DNA of 45,985 nucleotides, taken from the NCBI GenBank assembly GCA_945905925.1, contig CAMDQN010000047.1, positions 1-45,985 of the forward strand, given 5' to 3'. The translations under genes and the position numbers were made by a program. Shown piece by piece: positions 1 through 8,471 of this stretch. The DNA comes from Singulisphaera sp. GP187. GTDB taxonomy: Bacteria > Planctomycetota > Planctomycetia > Gemmatales > Gemmataceae. Each line of letters opens with the position of its first letter. Position 1 is the stretch's first letter. The notes beneath the pieces are model-generated. The model was not told where the DNA came from. It worked only from the letters and a program-made list of their open reading frames with translations, and ran no database searches.

Positions 1-150
1 GCGTTGGATCTGTGGGCGAAGGCGACGAAACAAACGCCCTACGACGCGGCGATCGATCTGTGCGCACGACTGGGCATTGAACTGCCGACACTCACCCCGG
101 CGTCACGTAACAGGGAAGAGGAACCCGTAACCTCGGAATCGCTACAATGA
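1..150 (+). CDS. C-terminal fragment, possible CHC2-type primase/mobile-element protein
   Basis: An open frame enters from the left edge and stops with TGA at 148-150, leaving 49 residues. The segment LWAKATKQTPYDAAIDLCARL followed by GIELPTL resembles the end of a CHC2 zinc-finger (DNA primase-like) domain, in which a helix ending in a P-T-L turn follows the zinc site. The tail NREEEPV is charged and looks like the start of a linker. The zinc ligands would lie upstream and outside the window, so the assignment rests on general resemblance only. It could equally be the end of an unrelated planctomycete protein. Confidence 0.35.
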   Translation, partial: ALDLWAKATKQTPYDAAIDLCARLGIELPTLTPASRNREEEPVTSESLQ

Positions 151-445
151 CCTCGCGAGGTTTACAAACCCGCCGCCCCTGCCAATTCCATTTCACGCTG
201 AACCAACACACTATTGGAGACCACCCGGAACCGACACGAGCACGGCTGCAAGGATGCGATTCGGAAACGCCAGTGCCTCGTTGTCCGCAACACGCAAGAA
301 CCTCCCAGTATCGGGCGGGAACCCGTTGACCGTACCCCGGTAATCTGGTCAACTGATCTCACACACCCAAACTACCCGCCACTGCACTCCCCGGATGCCC
401 ATACTAACTGCCCTGTCGGCCGATGCGACCGAGGTAACAACTCCG
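151..445. other. intergenic, no gene recognised
   Basis: About 295 bases separate the partial left gene from the first DUF1501 gene. Short overlapping frames on both strands have no recognisable protein content. A GAGGT at 431-435 lies ten bases before the ATG at 446 and can serve as the ribosome-binding site of the next gene. I see no clear promoter or hairpin. Confidence 0.5.
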
Positions 446-1819
446 ATGCAACCGCCTGTGAACTGTCCGGGCCCGGCAGGGCTTACCCGGCGAAACATGC
501 TTCAGATCGGGACCATCGGGGCCCTGAACCTGACGCTGCCCCGGGTGCTGGCGGCTGGCGAGCGGCGCTCGCAAAGCGGCGGCACGCCCGCGGCGGACGC
601 CTGTATCTTGGTGTTCCTCAACGGCGGCCCCAGTCACCTCGACATGTGGGACATGAAGCCGGACTTGCCGAAGGAGTTACGCAGCGAGTTTAAGCCAATC
701 GCCACCTCGGTGCCCGGCGTTCAGGTCTGCGAGCACCTGCCCCGGCTGGCGCAGTTGATGTCTCACTGTACCCTGGTGCGGTCCGTCCACCACAGAGAGG
801 TCGCCCACGCACCCGCCGTCTACACGGCATTGACCGGCGTCCCGAGCAACGTTCGCGCTGGCATTCTCGGTGCGAAGCCCACCGACCACCCCGCGATCGG
901 CTCCGTGCTCGCCCGCTACCGCCCGCCGACGTCTCAGGTGATGCCCTACGTTTTGATGCCGTACCTGACGGCCGAGGGTGCCGGCGGTCCGCCGCAACCC
1001 GGCTTCCTCGGCGGCTGGCTCGGCAAGACGCACGACCCTTTCCTCGTGCTCAAGGGTGGGCCGACCCCGGACGGCTTCAACCTGCCGGCGCTGACGCCCG
1101 AAGCGGGGATGACCGCGGAGCGAGTGCGGGACCGCAGTCAGTTGCTGGCCGGGGTGAACCGGATCAGTCCCGTGGGTGACGAGCAGGCCAGGGAACTGGA
1201 GCGTCTCCAGGCGCGGGCTTGTGACCTGCTCACCTCGTCGGCCGCGCAGCGAGCGTTTCGACTGGACCAGGAACCGGCGCGGGTGCGGGACGCCTACGGC
1301 CGGAACATCTACGGCCAGAGCCTGCTGCTAGCGCGACGGTTGGTCGAGGCCGGCACACGCCTCGCCTGTATCTCGTGGGCACCGGACGCGAATGCTACGT
1401 GGGACACGCACGGCGACAACTTCAACAAACTCAAGAACCAGTTGCTGCCGCCGTTCGACCTGGGCTTCTCCCGGCTGCTCACGGACCTGACGGACCGGGG
1501 TCTTCTGGAACGCACCCTGGTGGTGGTCATGGGGGAGATCGGTCGCACGCCGAAGATCAACGGCGGGGCGGGCCGCGACCACTGGGAGTTCTGCTATACG
1601 GTCCTGTTCGCCGGGGGCGGGGTCAAGGGCGGGTTCGTCTACGGGGCCAGCGACAAGCACGGTGCCTACCCGAGCCAGAACCCGGTCACCGCCGGCGACA
1701 TCATCGCGACGATCTACCACTCTCTGGGAATCGCCCCCGACCTCGAACTCCGCGACCGCCTCGATCGGCCCATCGCGCTGGTGCCGGGTTCGGCTCCGAT
1801 CACGGACGTCTTCGCCTGA
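446..1819 (+). CDS. DUF1501 family secreted protein (first of tandem pair)
   Basis: This 457-residue protein belongs to DUF1501, planctomycete exported proteins with an alkaline-phosphatase/sulfatase-like fold and mostly unknown substrates. A twin-arginine motif TRRNML (residues 14-19) precedes a hydrophobic stretch, so Tat export is likely. Family motifs are present in order: LNGGPSHLDMWD near residue 60, YGRNIYGQSLLLARRLVE, WDTHGDN, RTLVVVMGEIGRTPKI and a GRDHW block. The His and Asp residues in these motifs are candidate metal ligands by analogy. An in-frame ATG at 395 exists, but 446 has GAGGT upstream and puts the RR motif at the usual distance from the start. The next gene, a paralogue, follows after 51 bases. 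The DUF1549/DUF1553 partner often found upstream of DUF1501 genes is not here. Confidence 0.9.
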   Translation: MQPPVNCPGPAGLTRRNMLQIGTIGALNLTLPRVLAAGERRSQSGGTPAADACILVFLNGGPSHLDMWDMKPDLPKELRSEFKPIATSVPGVQVCEHLPRLAQLMSHCTLVRSVHHREVAHAPAVYTALTGVPSNVRAGILGAKPTDHPAIGSVLARYRPPTSQVMPYVLMPYLTAEGAGGPPQPGFLGGWLGKTHDPFLVLKGGPTPDGFNLPALTPEAGMTAERVRDRSQLLAGVNRISPVGDEQARELERLQARACDLLTSSAAQRAFRLDQEPARVRDAYGRNIYGQSLLLARRLVEAGTRLACISWAPDANATWDTHGDNFNKLKNQLLPPFDLGFSRLLTDLTDRGLLERTLVVVMGEIGRTPKINGGAGRDHWEFCYTVLFAGGGVKGGFVYGASDKHGAYPSQNPVTAGDIIATIYHSLGIAPDLELRDRLDRPIALVPGSAPITDVFA

Positions 1820-1870
1820 CGAGCGTAGTTGACTTCCGACAAGAAAAGTCCACGCACAGGAGTTGAGATC

Positions 1871-3271
1871 ATGACGAAGACTTTGGTTGACCGGCGCCAG
1901 GTTTTGCGGGCCAGCGCGATCGGCGGCTTGGGCCTGGCCACTCCTGGTCTGGTCACAGCCCGGATGGATCCCAAACGCCCACTGGGGAGTGGGGCGGCCG
2001 AGAAGTCCTGCATCCTCGTCTGGTTGTGTGGCGGACCCAGCCACCTCGACACCTGGGATCTGAAGCCCGATGCGCCCGAGGGAATCCGTGGCCCCTACAA
2101 GCCCGCCGCCACCGCCGTCCCCGGTCTGCACCTCTCCGAGTTGCACACACGAATGGCCCCGCTGGCGAAGCACTTTGCCGTCATTCGGTCGATGAAGCAC
2201 GTCGGCAACATCAGCAACCACTTCGACGCCATGCACCACTGCCTGACCGGGCAGGCGGGAGCGCCGGACGATGCACCGTACATCGGCTCCGTCCTGTCAC
2301 ACGTTCGGCCCAGCAAGCAGAACATCGCGAGCTACTTCTGGCTGATGAACCCGGGCCGGGCGAGCGTCTTCATCTCCGCGTTCATGGCGACCGGCGGGTT
2401 CCTCGGATTGCGGCACGCCCCGATGTTCATCGGGAACCAGAACAACCACCCGGCGATGCCGAATTACCGCGGCGCGGACGACCTGTTCGCCCCGTCCGAC
2501 TCCGTCCGCATGGGCGACCGCCGGCAACTGTTGGCCGGACTGGACACGAAGCGGAGTGAAAGTGATCGTGTCCGACTCGAACAGGAGTGGCGCGAACTTC
2601 ACCAACGTGCCTTCGATCTGGCCACCGGCCCCGGCGGGCGGCAGGTGTTCGAGTTGGACCGCGAACCGGTGAAGGTGCGAGACACGTACGGCCGGCACCC
2701 ACTCGGCCAAAACCTGCTCCTGGCCCGCCGGCTCGTCGAGGGCGGCGCGGGCTGCGTCACCGTCAGCGGGTGGGTGGGGCCGTCGCCCGATCGCGACGGT
2801 GGTGCTTCCGGCATTTCGAGCTGGGACATGCACGGCGGGCACATGGGGATGGGCAACGCCTTCGGTTCCGGTTCCTATGGAATGAGTTGGTGTCTGCCCA
2901 GGCTCGACGAGGCGCTGGCCGCGCTGATCTCCGACCTGAACGATCGCGGTCTACTGGAACGTACTCTCGTGGTGGTGGTTGGGGAGTTCGGACGGTCGCC
3001 GAAGATCCAGACACAGGGCCAACCCGGGCGGGTCCACTGGCCGGATTGCTTCTCGGCGATTCTGGCCGGCGGTGGCATTCGTGGCGGCGCGGTGTACGGC
3101 GCGTCGGACAAGACCGGGGCGTATCCCAAAGACAAGCCGGTGCGCCCGCAGGATCTCGGGGCCACGATCTACCACGCTCTCGGTGTTGACCTCGACACGC
3201 GCCTGGGCAGGGACGGTGCCGTCCCGCGCCCCATCACGACGGGGGAGCCGCTCCGAGAACTGTTCGGCTGA
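1871..3271 (+). CDS. DUF1501 family secreted protein (second of tandem pair)
   Basis: A 466-residue paralogue of the preceding gene with the same motif order: WLCGGPSHLDTWDLKP, YGRHPLGQNLLLARRLVEG, SSWDMHGGHMG, RTLVVVVGEFGRSPKI and RVHWPDC. The N-terminus MTKTLVDRRQVLRASAIGG is a twin-arginine type signal. The start at 1871 is chosen over an in-frame upstream codon at 1829 because AGGAG at 1858-1862 lies eight bases before it. The two genes are separated by 51 bases and are probably co-transcribed. Relative to the first copy it has extra sequence around residues 140-220 and a Gly/Met-rich loop near GMGNAFGSGSYGMSW. The family is clear, the substrate unknown. Confidence 0.9.
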   Translation: MTKTLVDRRQVLRASAIGGLGLATPGLVTARMDPKRPLGSGAAEKSCILVWLCGGPSHLDTWDLKPDAPEGIRGPYKPAATAVPGLHLSELHTRMAPLAKHFAVIRSMKHVGNISNHFDAMHHCLTGQAGAPDDAPYIGSVLSHVRPSKQNIASYFWLMNPGRASVFISAFMATGGFLGLRHAPMFIGNQNNHPAMPNYRGADDLFAPSDSVRMGDRRQLLAGLDTKRSESDRVRLEQEWRELHQRAFDLATGPGGRQVFELDREPVKVRDTYGRHPLGQNLLLARRLVEGGAGCVTVSGWVGPSPDRDGGASGISSWDMHGGHMGMGNAFGSGSYGMSWCLPRLDEALAALISDLNDRGLLERTLVVVVGEFGRSPKIQTQGQPGRVHWPDCFSAILAGGGIRGGAVYGASDKTGAYPKDKPVRPQDLGATIYHALGVDLDTRLGRDGAVPRPITTGEPLRELFG

Positions 3272-3344
3272 GGAGCGAACGCTGCCGAAAGTGTCTGATC
3301 GTGGTGCAGGCGGCTCGCCTTCATTGCAAAGAGCAGGCGAGCTA

Positions 3345-3400
3345 CCGCGCGTGACACGGGCGTGCCGGATCCAATCCTGGCACGCCCGTGTCACGCGCGG
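3345..3400. terminator. perfect 22-bp inverted repeat between convergent genes
   Basis: Bases 3345-3366 and 3379-3400 are exact reverse complements with a 12-base loop. The hairpin lies between the stop of the second DUF1501 gene (3271, plus strand) and the stop of the A2M gene (3410, minus strand). No long T run follows on either strand. Position and symmetry suggest a bidirectional terminator or a transcript-end stabiliser. Confidence 0.65.
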
Positions 3401-3409
3401 CGCTCGCAA

Positions 3410-6400
3410 TTACTCCTTGACCTTCAACCGGAACGTCCCGCTGTGGCCGCGGACTTCCGTCTGGTACATCAGTTCCACGAACGCCGGCGGCACCACGAAG
3501 TCGCCCGCCAACTCCGCGAGCATGACCACCCGGTTGGAGATAGTCTGCCCCGTCTGTTCGTGGTGGAAGGCAACTGACGCCATCCGCTCTTCGCGGAGAG
3601 CGTAGCCCGTGTTCGGCTGCACGTTGGCGAACCGCGGGTCATCGACCGGAATGACCTCGGCCGTGCTTGGCTTCGGGCACTCCATCAGCATGAACCGCAT
3701 CCCGCCGGGCGTGTCGTAGGTCGCGGTCGTGTCGCACATGACGTAAGACCCGCGGGGAACCGTGTCGCCGTCCTTCAGTTCCTTCCCGACCTGCTTCGCC
3801 TTCTCGTCCCAGAGGTGGAACTTGCGGGCGACCTTGATCCCCTTGTCCATCGGCTCGATGTTACGACCGGTCTTCCAGTACCGCACGACCACGCGGTACA
3901 TGACCCCGGTCATCTCCGTCTTGAACGTCAGCTTGTTATCGCCTGACTTCAGTTCTGCGCCATCGACCGTGACCTTCTTGGTCAGTTTGTCGTCGAACTT
4001 CAGTTTTCCGGACTGCTTGCCGTTGAGCGTGTAGCTCAGTTCGTTCTTCGCATCCGGGTTGTAGTTGGCCTTCGCCAAGTAGTCGCACAAGGCGAACAGG
4101 ATGAGTGCCGTGTCTTTGGTCGAATTCCACCGGTCGCCGCGCTTGGTGGCCGCGAAGAACCCCAGGATGCCGTCAACCAAGGCGTCGTCCTTGTCGAACG
4201 CGACGATCGCTTTCATGGCCGCGGCGGTGATCTCGAACGGATCCTCCATCCACCGCGAGAACCCGGCCGTCTTCCAGGAGATGTGACCGCTCGCGTTCTT
4301 CTGAGCCTTCGCGCGCAGATCTTCGACGAACTTCCCGGCCAGTTCCTTCTTGTCCTGGCTAACGCACATCTCGACACAGAGAGCATTGGCGTAGTCGCTC
4401 AGTTTGCCGCCTTTCTGTTGCTGCGCGAGCCAGTCCCAGTGGGCCGCTTCGAGCTTCTCGCGGTGCGACCAGACGTACAGGCAGTAGATGCGGTCGGAGA
4501 CCTGCTGCGGCTGGTTCATCGCGTCGATGAAGTATTTCAGGCGCTGGAGGCCGCGCTGGATCGCGGTCTCGTTCGGAATCGTGTACCCGGCCTTCTCAGC
4601 CTGGAGCAAGCCGTAGAGGGCGTAGGGCGTCATCATCTCGTGCGTCTGGCTGCCGCCGTGCCAGCCCCACCCGCCGTCGGCTTGCTGGAGTTCGAGGAGT
4701 CGCTTGATACCCGCGGCGGCGACACCCGGCATCTTCTTCTGCAATTCGGGGTGATTGACCTGATACTGCTTGAGAATCTGGGCCACCTTGATCGCCGGCA
4801 GGAACCGGCTCATCGTCTGCTCGACGCACCCGTATGGGTAATCGACGAGGTAGTTCAGCGTGTCCGCCATGTCGGCGGCCAGCGACGGCGCGAAGCTGAT
4901 CTCCAGCCGCGCCGACCGCAGATCCACATCGTCCGGGATCGTGAACGTGATGCCGTCCTTGACCCGGCCGGACTGGGTGATGATCTGCTCGGCTGCTGCC
5001 CGCAGAACCGGCAGTCGCTTGAGCGAGGCGTCCGACCCGTCGGGGCAATCGACCGACATGAGCAGTTGCGTGAACCCCGCCGCCCCGGCGAGGAAGTTCC
5101 AGTAGACGTTTGCGCTCGACTTGGCGTCCACCCAGACGGTTTTCTCACTCGGCGAGAGGATCTCGCCGTTCTCGACCTTCAGACGGACCCGGATACTCTG
5201 CCCCTTCTCCGTGCGGTTGTGAACGGCGGCGAACACGCCCACGCGGTCGCCCTCGACGAACGTTCGCGGGAGCATCGGCCAGACCATGACCGGCTTGAAG
5301 GTGCGGAACTGGGCCTTCGCCTGCCCGACGTGCATCTTCCGCGACACCGCGGTGACCACTACCTGCCAGTTGGTCAGCGAGTCCGGCACCTTGAACTCGA
5401 CGCTCGCCTTGCCGTTCTTGTCGGTCCGAACGGCGGCGTTCCAGAAGGCGGAATCCGAGAAGTCGCGGCGGACGTCGATGTGCCCCTGGTCGGAGTCGGC
5501 CCCGATGAGCGGCGCGGATGCGACCGGCAGGTGCGAAATGAACCCCTGGCCTTCAGGGACGAAACTGCCGCTGCTGTTACCGGAGATCGACCGGTGGGAA
5601 TCGCCGCGCGCGGCGAACTCCCTGTTCCCCCCAGACCGGCCGTACCCCGCGAACTGGTCGAGACCGTTCCCGTACATCCGGCCGCTGTACCGGGAGTAGT
5701 ACTGCATCGGGTTGATGTTCACCCAACTCGGGTGCATCTCGTGCATCATCAGGGTGTCGCCGGCCAGGCCGAAGACGAGGTGGTATTCCCCCTGCTTGTG
5801 CTCGACGAGCTCGCGCAGCGGCTTCTTGAGTTGATCCTGGGTGTAGTAGTGCCAACTCTGGCCGTGGTAGGCGTACCAGACCGGGTTCGCGATGACCTCG
5901 ACGCCGGTCAGCCGCAACAGCGCGATCAGATGCGTCGAGTAGAGGTACTTGTTGTTCCGGACGTGATCGAGGACGGCCTTCAGGTTCTGAGCCGGCGGGT
6001 CGTTCGGGTGCGGGTCACCCTTGAGAAGCTCTTCCGCCCGCTTCAGAACGGTTTCGAGGGTCATGTCCCCGAGTTTCCGGCGGAGCAGATCCTTGGCCTG
6101 CATGGTGCGGACGCGCTCGTCGGCCAGATAGAAGTTGCGGATGTCCACCGACTTGTCCGCGTTGATGCCCAGCAGCGACTGGTCGTACACGGACACGACC
6201 AGGTCCACCTCTTCCTGGCGGTCCACCTGGAGATCGAGCTTCACGATCTCGCCGGGCTTCACCTCCTCTTTCACCTTTGCCGTCACATTGAGCATCCGGT
6301 CAGTGGGGGTGACGCGAACCATGCGACCCAGGATGTGGTTGAAGCCTTTCTCGTCGGGGTAGTGCAGATCGACGGTGCAGGCGTACTTGATGCCGGACGG

Positions 6401-8236
6401 AATCACTTCGTCGATGCGGGCCACGCCCCGAGCGTTGAGCGTGATCGGCTTCGCAAGGCGGACGCCGCTGCTGTCGCGCAGGGTGAGCAGGACACGCGCG
6501 CCGGCGTAGCGGCTGTGAATGGTGCCGCGGATGCGGTCGCCAGCGGCGTACTCGTCCTTGTCGAGCCGCAAAGCGAACGGCGTGAGGTCCTCACTATTCT
6601 TGACGACCAGACCGGCCTCGCATTGCGTGGTCCGCCCGTCGTCGTGGTGAGTGGCCGCCACGAGCTTGTACGCGCCCGGCTCGGTCAACTTGACGGTGGC
6701 CGTGTCCTTCCGCAGCGGCAGCGCGGTAACGAGCGTCCGCTTGGCCGGCTCTTCCTTCGGAATGGTGTTCCACCGGTTCCGCGACCCGCGGCCGTAGGCC
6801 GCACCGCGGCCGTAATAGCCGTAATCGTTGTACCCGTAGTACCCGTAATCGGCGTACCCGCCCACCGGGGCCGGCGACAACTTCATCACGACCAGCGACG
6901 TAGCGCCCTCCGGGGCTTTGCCGTCCTCGGACGTCAGCTTCGCCGTGATCTTCTCGCCAGTAACGAAGACTTCCTTCGCCACTTCGAGCTTCTGCTTCGG
7001 CGTAGCCTTGTCGCACTTCAGAGAGATCGTGTGCGTGGCGCGCTGCTCGCGCCCGTTGGCGTCCGTCACCACCCCCTGAACCTGAAGCACGAAGTTACCG
7101 GTCTTCCACTCTTTCTTGAGGTCGATGGTGTGCTTGCCCGGCTCGGCCCCGGAGAGGTTCAGGTCGTGCTGGAACTGTGCGACAACCGCCTGGAAATTGC
7201 CCATCACGTGTGGGGTGGCGCCGTCGGCGATCCACAGGAGGCGGTCTTCCTCTGGCATGTCGTCCAGGTCGAACGAGTGCGCCCCGAGCGGGGTGAAGTG
7301 GGCGAAGTCCTCGACCTTGAGCGGGCGCTGCTTATCGGCCTTCGTCTTCTCGACCACCTGGACCGCGAAGCTGATCTTGGACGCGGGCACCGGCTTGTCG
7401 AGGAAGTCCACTGTCTCGAACTTGAGGTTCAGTTTCTCGTCCGCCACGTCTCCAGAAATCTTCAGCCTGATCTTCGACTTGCGATATTCACCCAGGAGCA
7501 GTTTCGCCGACCCCTTGTGCCCTGGAATCTGGAGCGTGTACGTGTCCAGCGCGTCGGCGTCGCTGAAGACGTAGGTGCCGGCGACCTTGCCGTGCTCGTC
7601 GCTCGTCAGCTTCATCTGGAACGCCTTCGTCTGCTTCTGCTGCGAAACCAGAAGGACGTCAACGACGGTGTTCGGAATCGGGTCGAAGTCGCCGGCTGCG
7701 TTCAGCCTGCGCAAGAACCCGGCGAAGTGCAGCGCCTGGGTCGGCCGGTACGCGGTGCGGTCCACAATGAAGAAAACGCTCGGCTCCTTCTCGCCCACCG
7801 CCGGGGCCACGCTGATCGTATCTTCGAGCGACTGCTTCCAGCCGAGGGGTGCCTCGAACGTCACCGGGGTCGGCTTGTCGAACTTGTAGTCCCAGGTGAA
7901 CGTGTTGCCCTTCTCAATCTTGACCCGGGCGACGCTCTTGTCGCCCTGTCGGACGCGGACCACCAGGCCCTCGTAGTCGGTGGTGCCGGAGATCCACCCG
8001 AGTACCTTGCGGCCGTCGTCCTGGAGGCACAGGCGAACCGGGTTCTTGGCCGGTTCGACCTCCGCGAACAGCGGGACCGGCTCGGTGCTCCGCGGCATCG
8101 GCGCCAGGTCAGCGGGTTTTGACACCGCTTGGTGGCCGGGCACGACCCAACAGAGGGTCGCGGCAAGGGCGGTCAAGACCGCCATGTTCCGGGCCACCGT
8201 GGTTCGGGAAAGTGGGGAAACGAATGGTCGGTTCAT
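3410..8236 (-). CDS. alpha-2-macroglobulin family protein with thioester motif
   Basis: A 1608-residue bacterial alpha-2-macroglobulin, thought to trap proteases in the cell envelope. The N-terminus MNRPFVSPLSRTTVARNMAV plus a hydrophobic run to about residue 35 is a signal peptide with no lipobox Cys. An MG2-like segment (AYRPTQALHFAGFLRRL) lies near residue 160. The A2M core (SDSAFWNAAVRTDKNGKASV) is near 925-960. The thioester motif YGCVEQTMSR has Cys at 1137 with Glu and Gln in place, and is followed by an alpha-alpha barrel thioester domain (GGWGWHGG near 1190). Two Tyr/Gly-rich stretches, about 455-490 and 845-885, look like inserts; one may be the bait region. AGGAGG at 8243-8248 on the minus strand sits just upstream of the ATG. 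No penicillin-binding protein 1C gene, the partner in many proteobacteria, is adjacent. It ends next to a 22-bp inverted repeat. Confidence 0.92.
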   Translation of the reverse strand: MNRPFVSPLSRTTVARNMAVLTALAATLCWVVPGHQAVSKPADLAPMPRSTEPVPLFAEVEPAKNPVRLCLQDDGRKVLGWISGTTDYEGLVVRVRQGDKSVARVKIEKGNTFTWDYKFDKPTPVTFEAPLGWKQSLEDTISVAPAVGEKEPSVFFIVDRTAYRPTQALHFAGFLRRLNAAGDFDPIPNTVVDVLLVSQQKQTKAFQMKLTSDEHGKVAGTYVFSDADALDTYTLQIPGHKGSAKLLLGEYRKSKIRLKISGDVADEKLNLKFETVDFLDKPVPASKISFAVQVVEKTKADKQRPLKVEDFAHFTPLGAHSFDLDDMPEEDRLLWIADGATPHVMGNFQAVVAQFQHDLNLSGAEPGKHTIDLKKEWKTGNFVLQVQGVVTDANGREQRATHTISLKCDKATPKQKLEVAKEVFVTGEKITAKLTSEDGKAPEGATSLVVMKLSPAPVGGYADYGYYGYNDYGYYGRGAAYGRGSRNRWNTIPKEEPAKRTLVTALPLRKDTATVKLTEPGAYKLVAATHHDDGRTTQCEAGLVVKNSEDLTPFALRLDKDEYAAGDRIRGTIHSRYAGARVLLTLRDSSGVRLAKPITLNARGVARIDEVIPSGIKYACTVDLHYPDEKGFNHILGRMVRVTPTDRMLNVTAKVKEEVKPGEIVKLDLQVDRQEEVDLVVSVYDQSLLGINADKSVDIRNFYLADERVRTMQAKDLLRRKLGDMTLETVLKRAEELLKGDPHPNDPPAQNLKAVLDHVRNNKYLYSTHLIALLRLTGVEVIANPVWYAYHGQSWHYYTQDQLKKPLRELVEHKQGEYHLVFGLAGDTLMMHEMHPSWVNINPMQYYSRYSGRMYGNGLDQFAGYGRSGGNREFAARGDSHRSISGNSSGSFVPEGQGFISHLPVASAPLIGADSDQGHIDVRRDFSDSAFWNAAVRTDKNGKASVEFKVPDSLTNWQVVVTAVSRKMHVGQAKAQFRTFKPVMVWPMLPRTFVEGDRVGVFAAVHNRTEKGQSIRVRLKVENGEILSPSEKTVWVDAKSSANVYWNFLAGAAGFTQLLMSVDCPDGSDASLKRLPVLRAAAEQIITQSGRVKDGITFTIPDDVDLRSARLEISFAPSLAADMADTLNYLVDYPYGCVEQTMSRFLPAIKVAQILKQYQVNHPELQKKMPGVAAAGIKRLLELQQADGGWGWHGGSQTHEMMTPYALYGLLQAEKAGYTIPNETAIQRGLQRLKYFIDAMNQPQQVSDRIYCLYVWSHREKLEAAHWDWLAQQQKGGKLSDYANALCVEMCVSQDKKELAGKFVEDLRAKAQKNASGHISWKTAGFSRWMEDPFEITAAAMKAIVAFDKDDALVDGILGFFAATKRGDRWNSTKDTALILFALCDYLAKANYNPDAKNELSYTLNGKQSGKLKFDDKLTKKVTVDGAELKSGDNKLTFKTEMTGVMYRVVVRYWKTGRNIEPMDKGIKVARKFHLWDEKAKQVGKELKDGDTVPRGSYVMCDTTATYDTPGGMRFMLMECPKPSTAEVIPVDDPRFANVQPNTGYALREERMASVAFHHEQTGQTISNRVVMLAELAGDFVVPPAFVELMYQTEVRGHSGTFRLKVKE

Positions 8237-8471
8237 GTGACACCTCCTGCCGGGTCAATGGAGAGGCTGCGGACCCCAGACAGGGGTTAATAGGAATACA
8301 TACCCGAACGGGTGTAACGTGGGGGTAACTCGCGCCGCGGGTCGTCCGACCGCGACCGCCGTGGGAGACGGCGACGGATATTCATACGACGGACAGGAAG
8401 ACGATCGCAGCCGGAGCAACCGTTCCCGTTCCGGCGGAATCGACTACCAGGCGTCACCGGAGGCTCTCGCG
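8237..8471. promoter_or_regulatory. divergent promoter region, A2M / dihydroxyacetone kinase
   Basis: About 235 bases separate the start of the A2M gene (minus) from the start of the dihydroxyacetone kinase gene (plus), so both promoters should lie here. The strong AGGAGG of the A2M gene is at 8243-8248 and GGAGG of the kinase at 8459-8463. The AT-richer part around 8285-8315 is the best place for promoter elements, but I could not fix a -10/-35 pair. Confidence 0.45.

Noticed and set aside
4283-8122. 1279-residue open frame opposite the A2M gene
   Set aside because: It is the antisense of a well-supported gene; its Arg/Val/Leu-rich sequence matches no family and has the look of a high-GC shadow.
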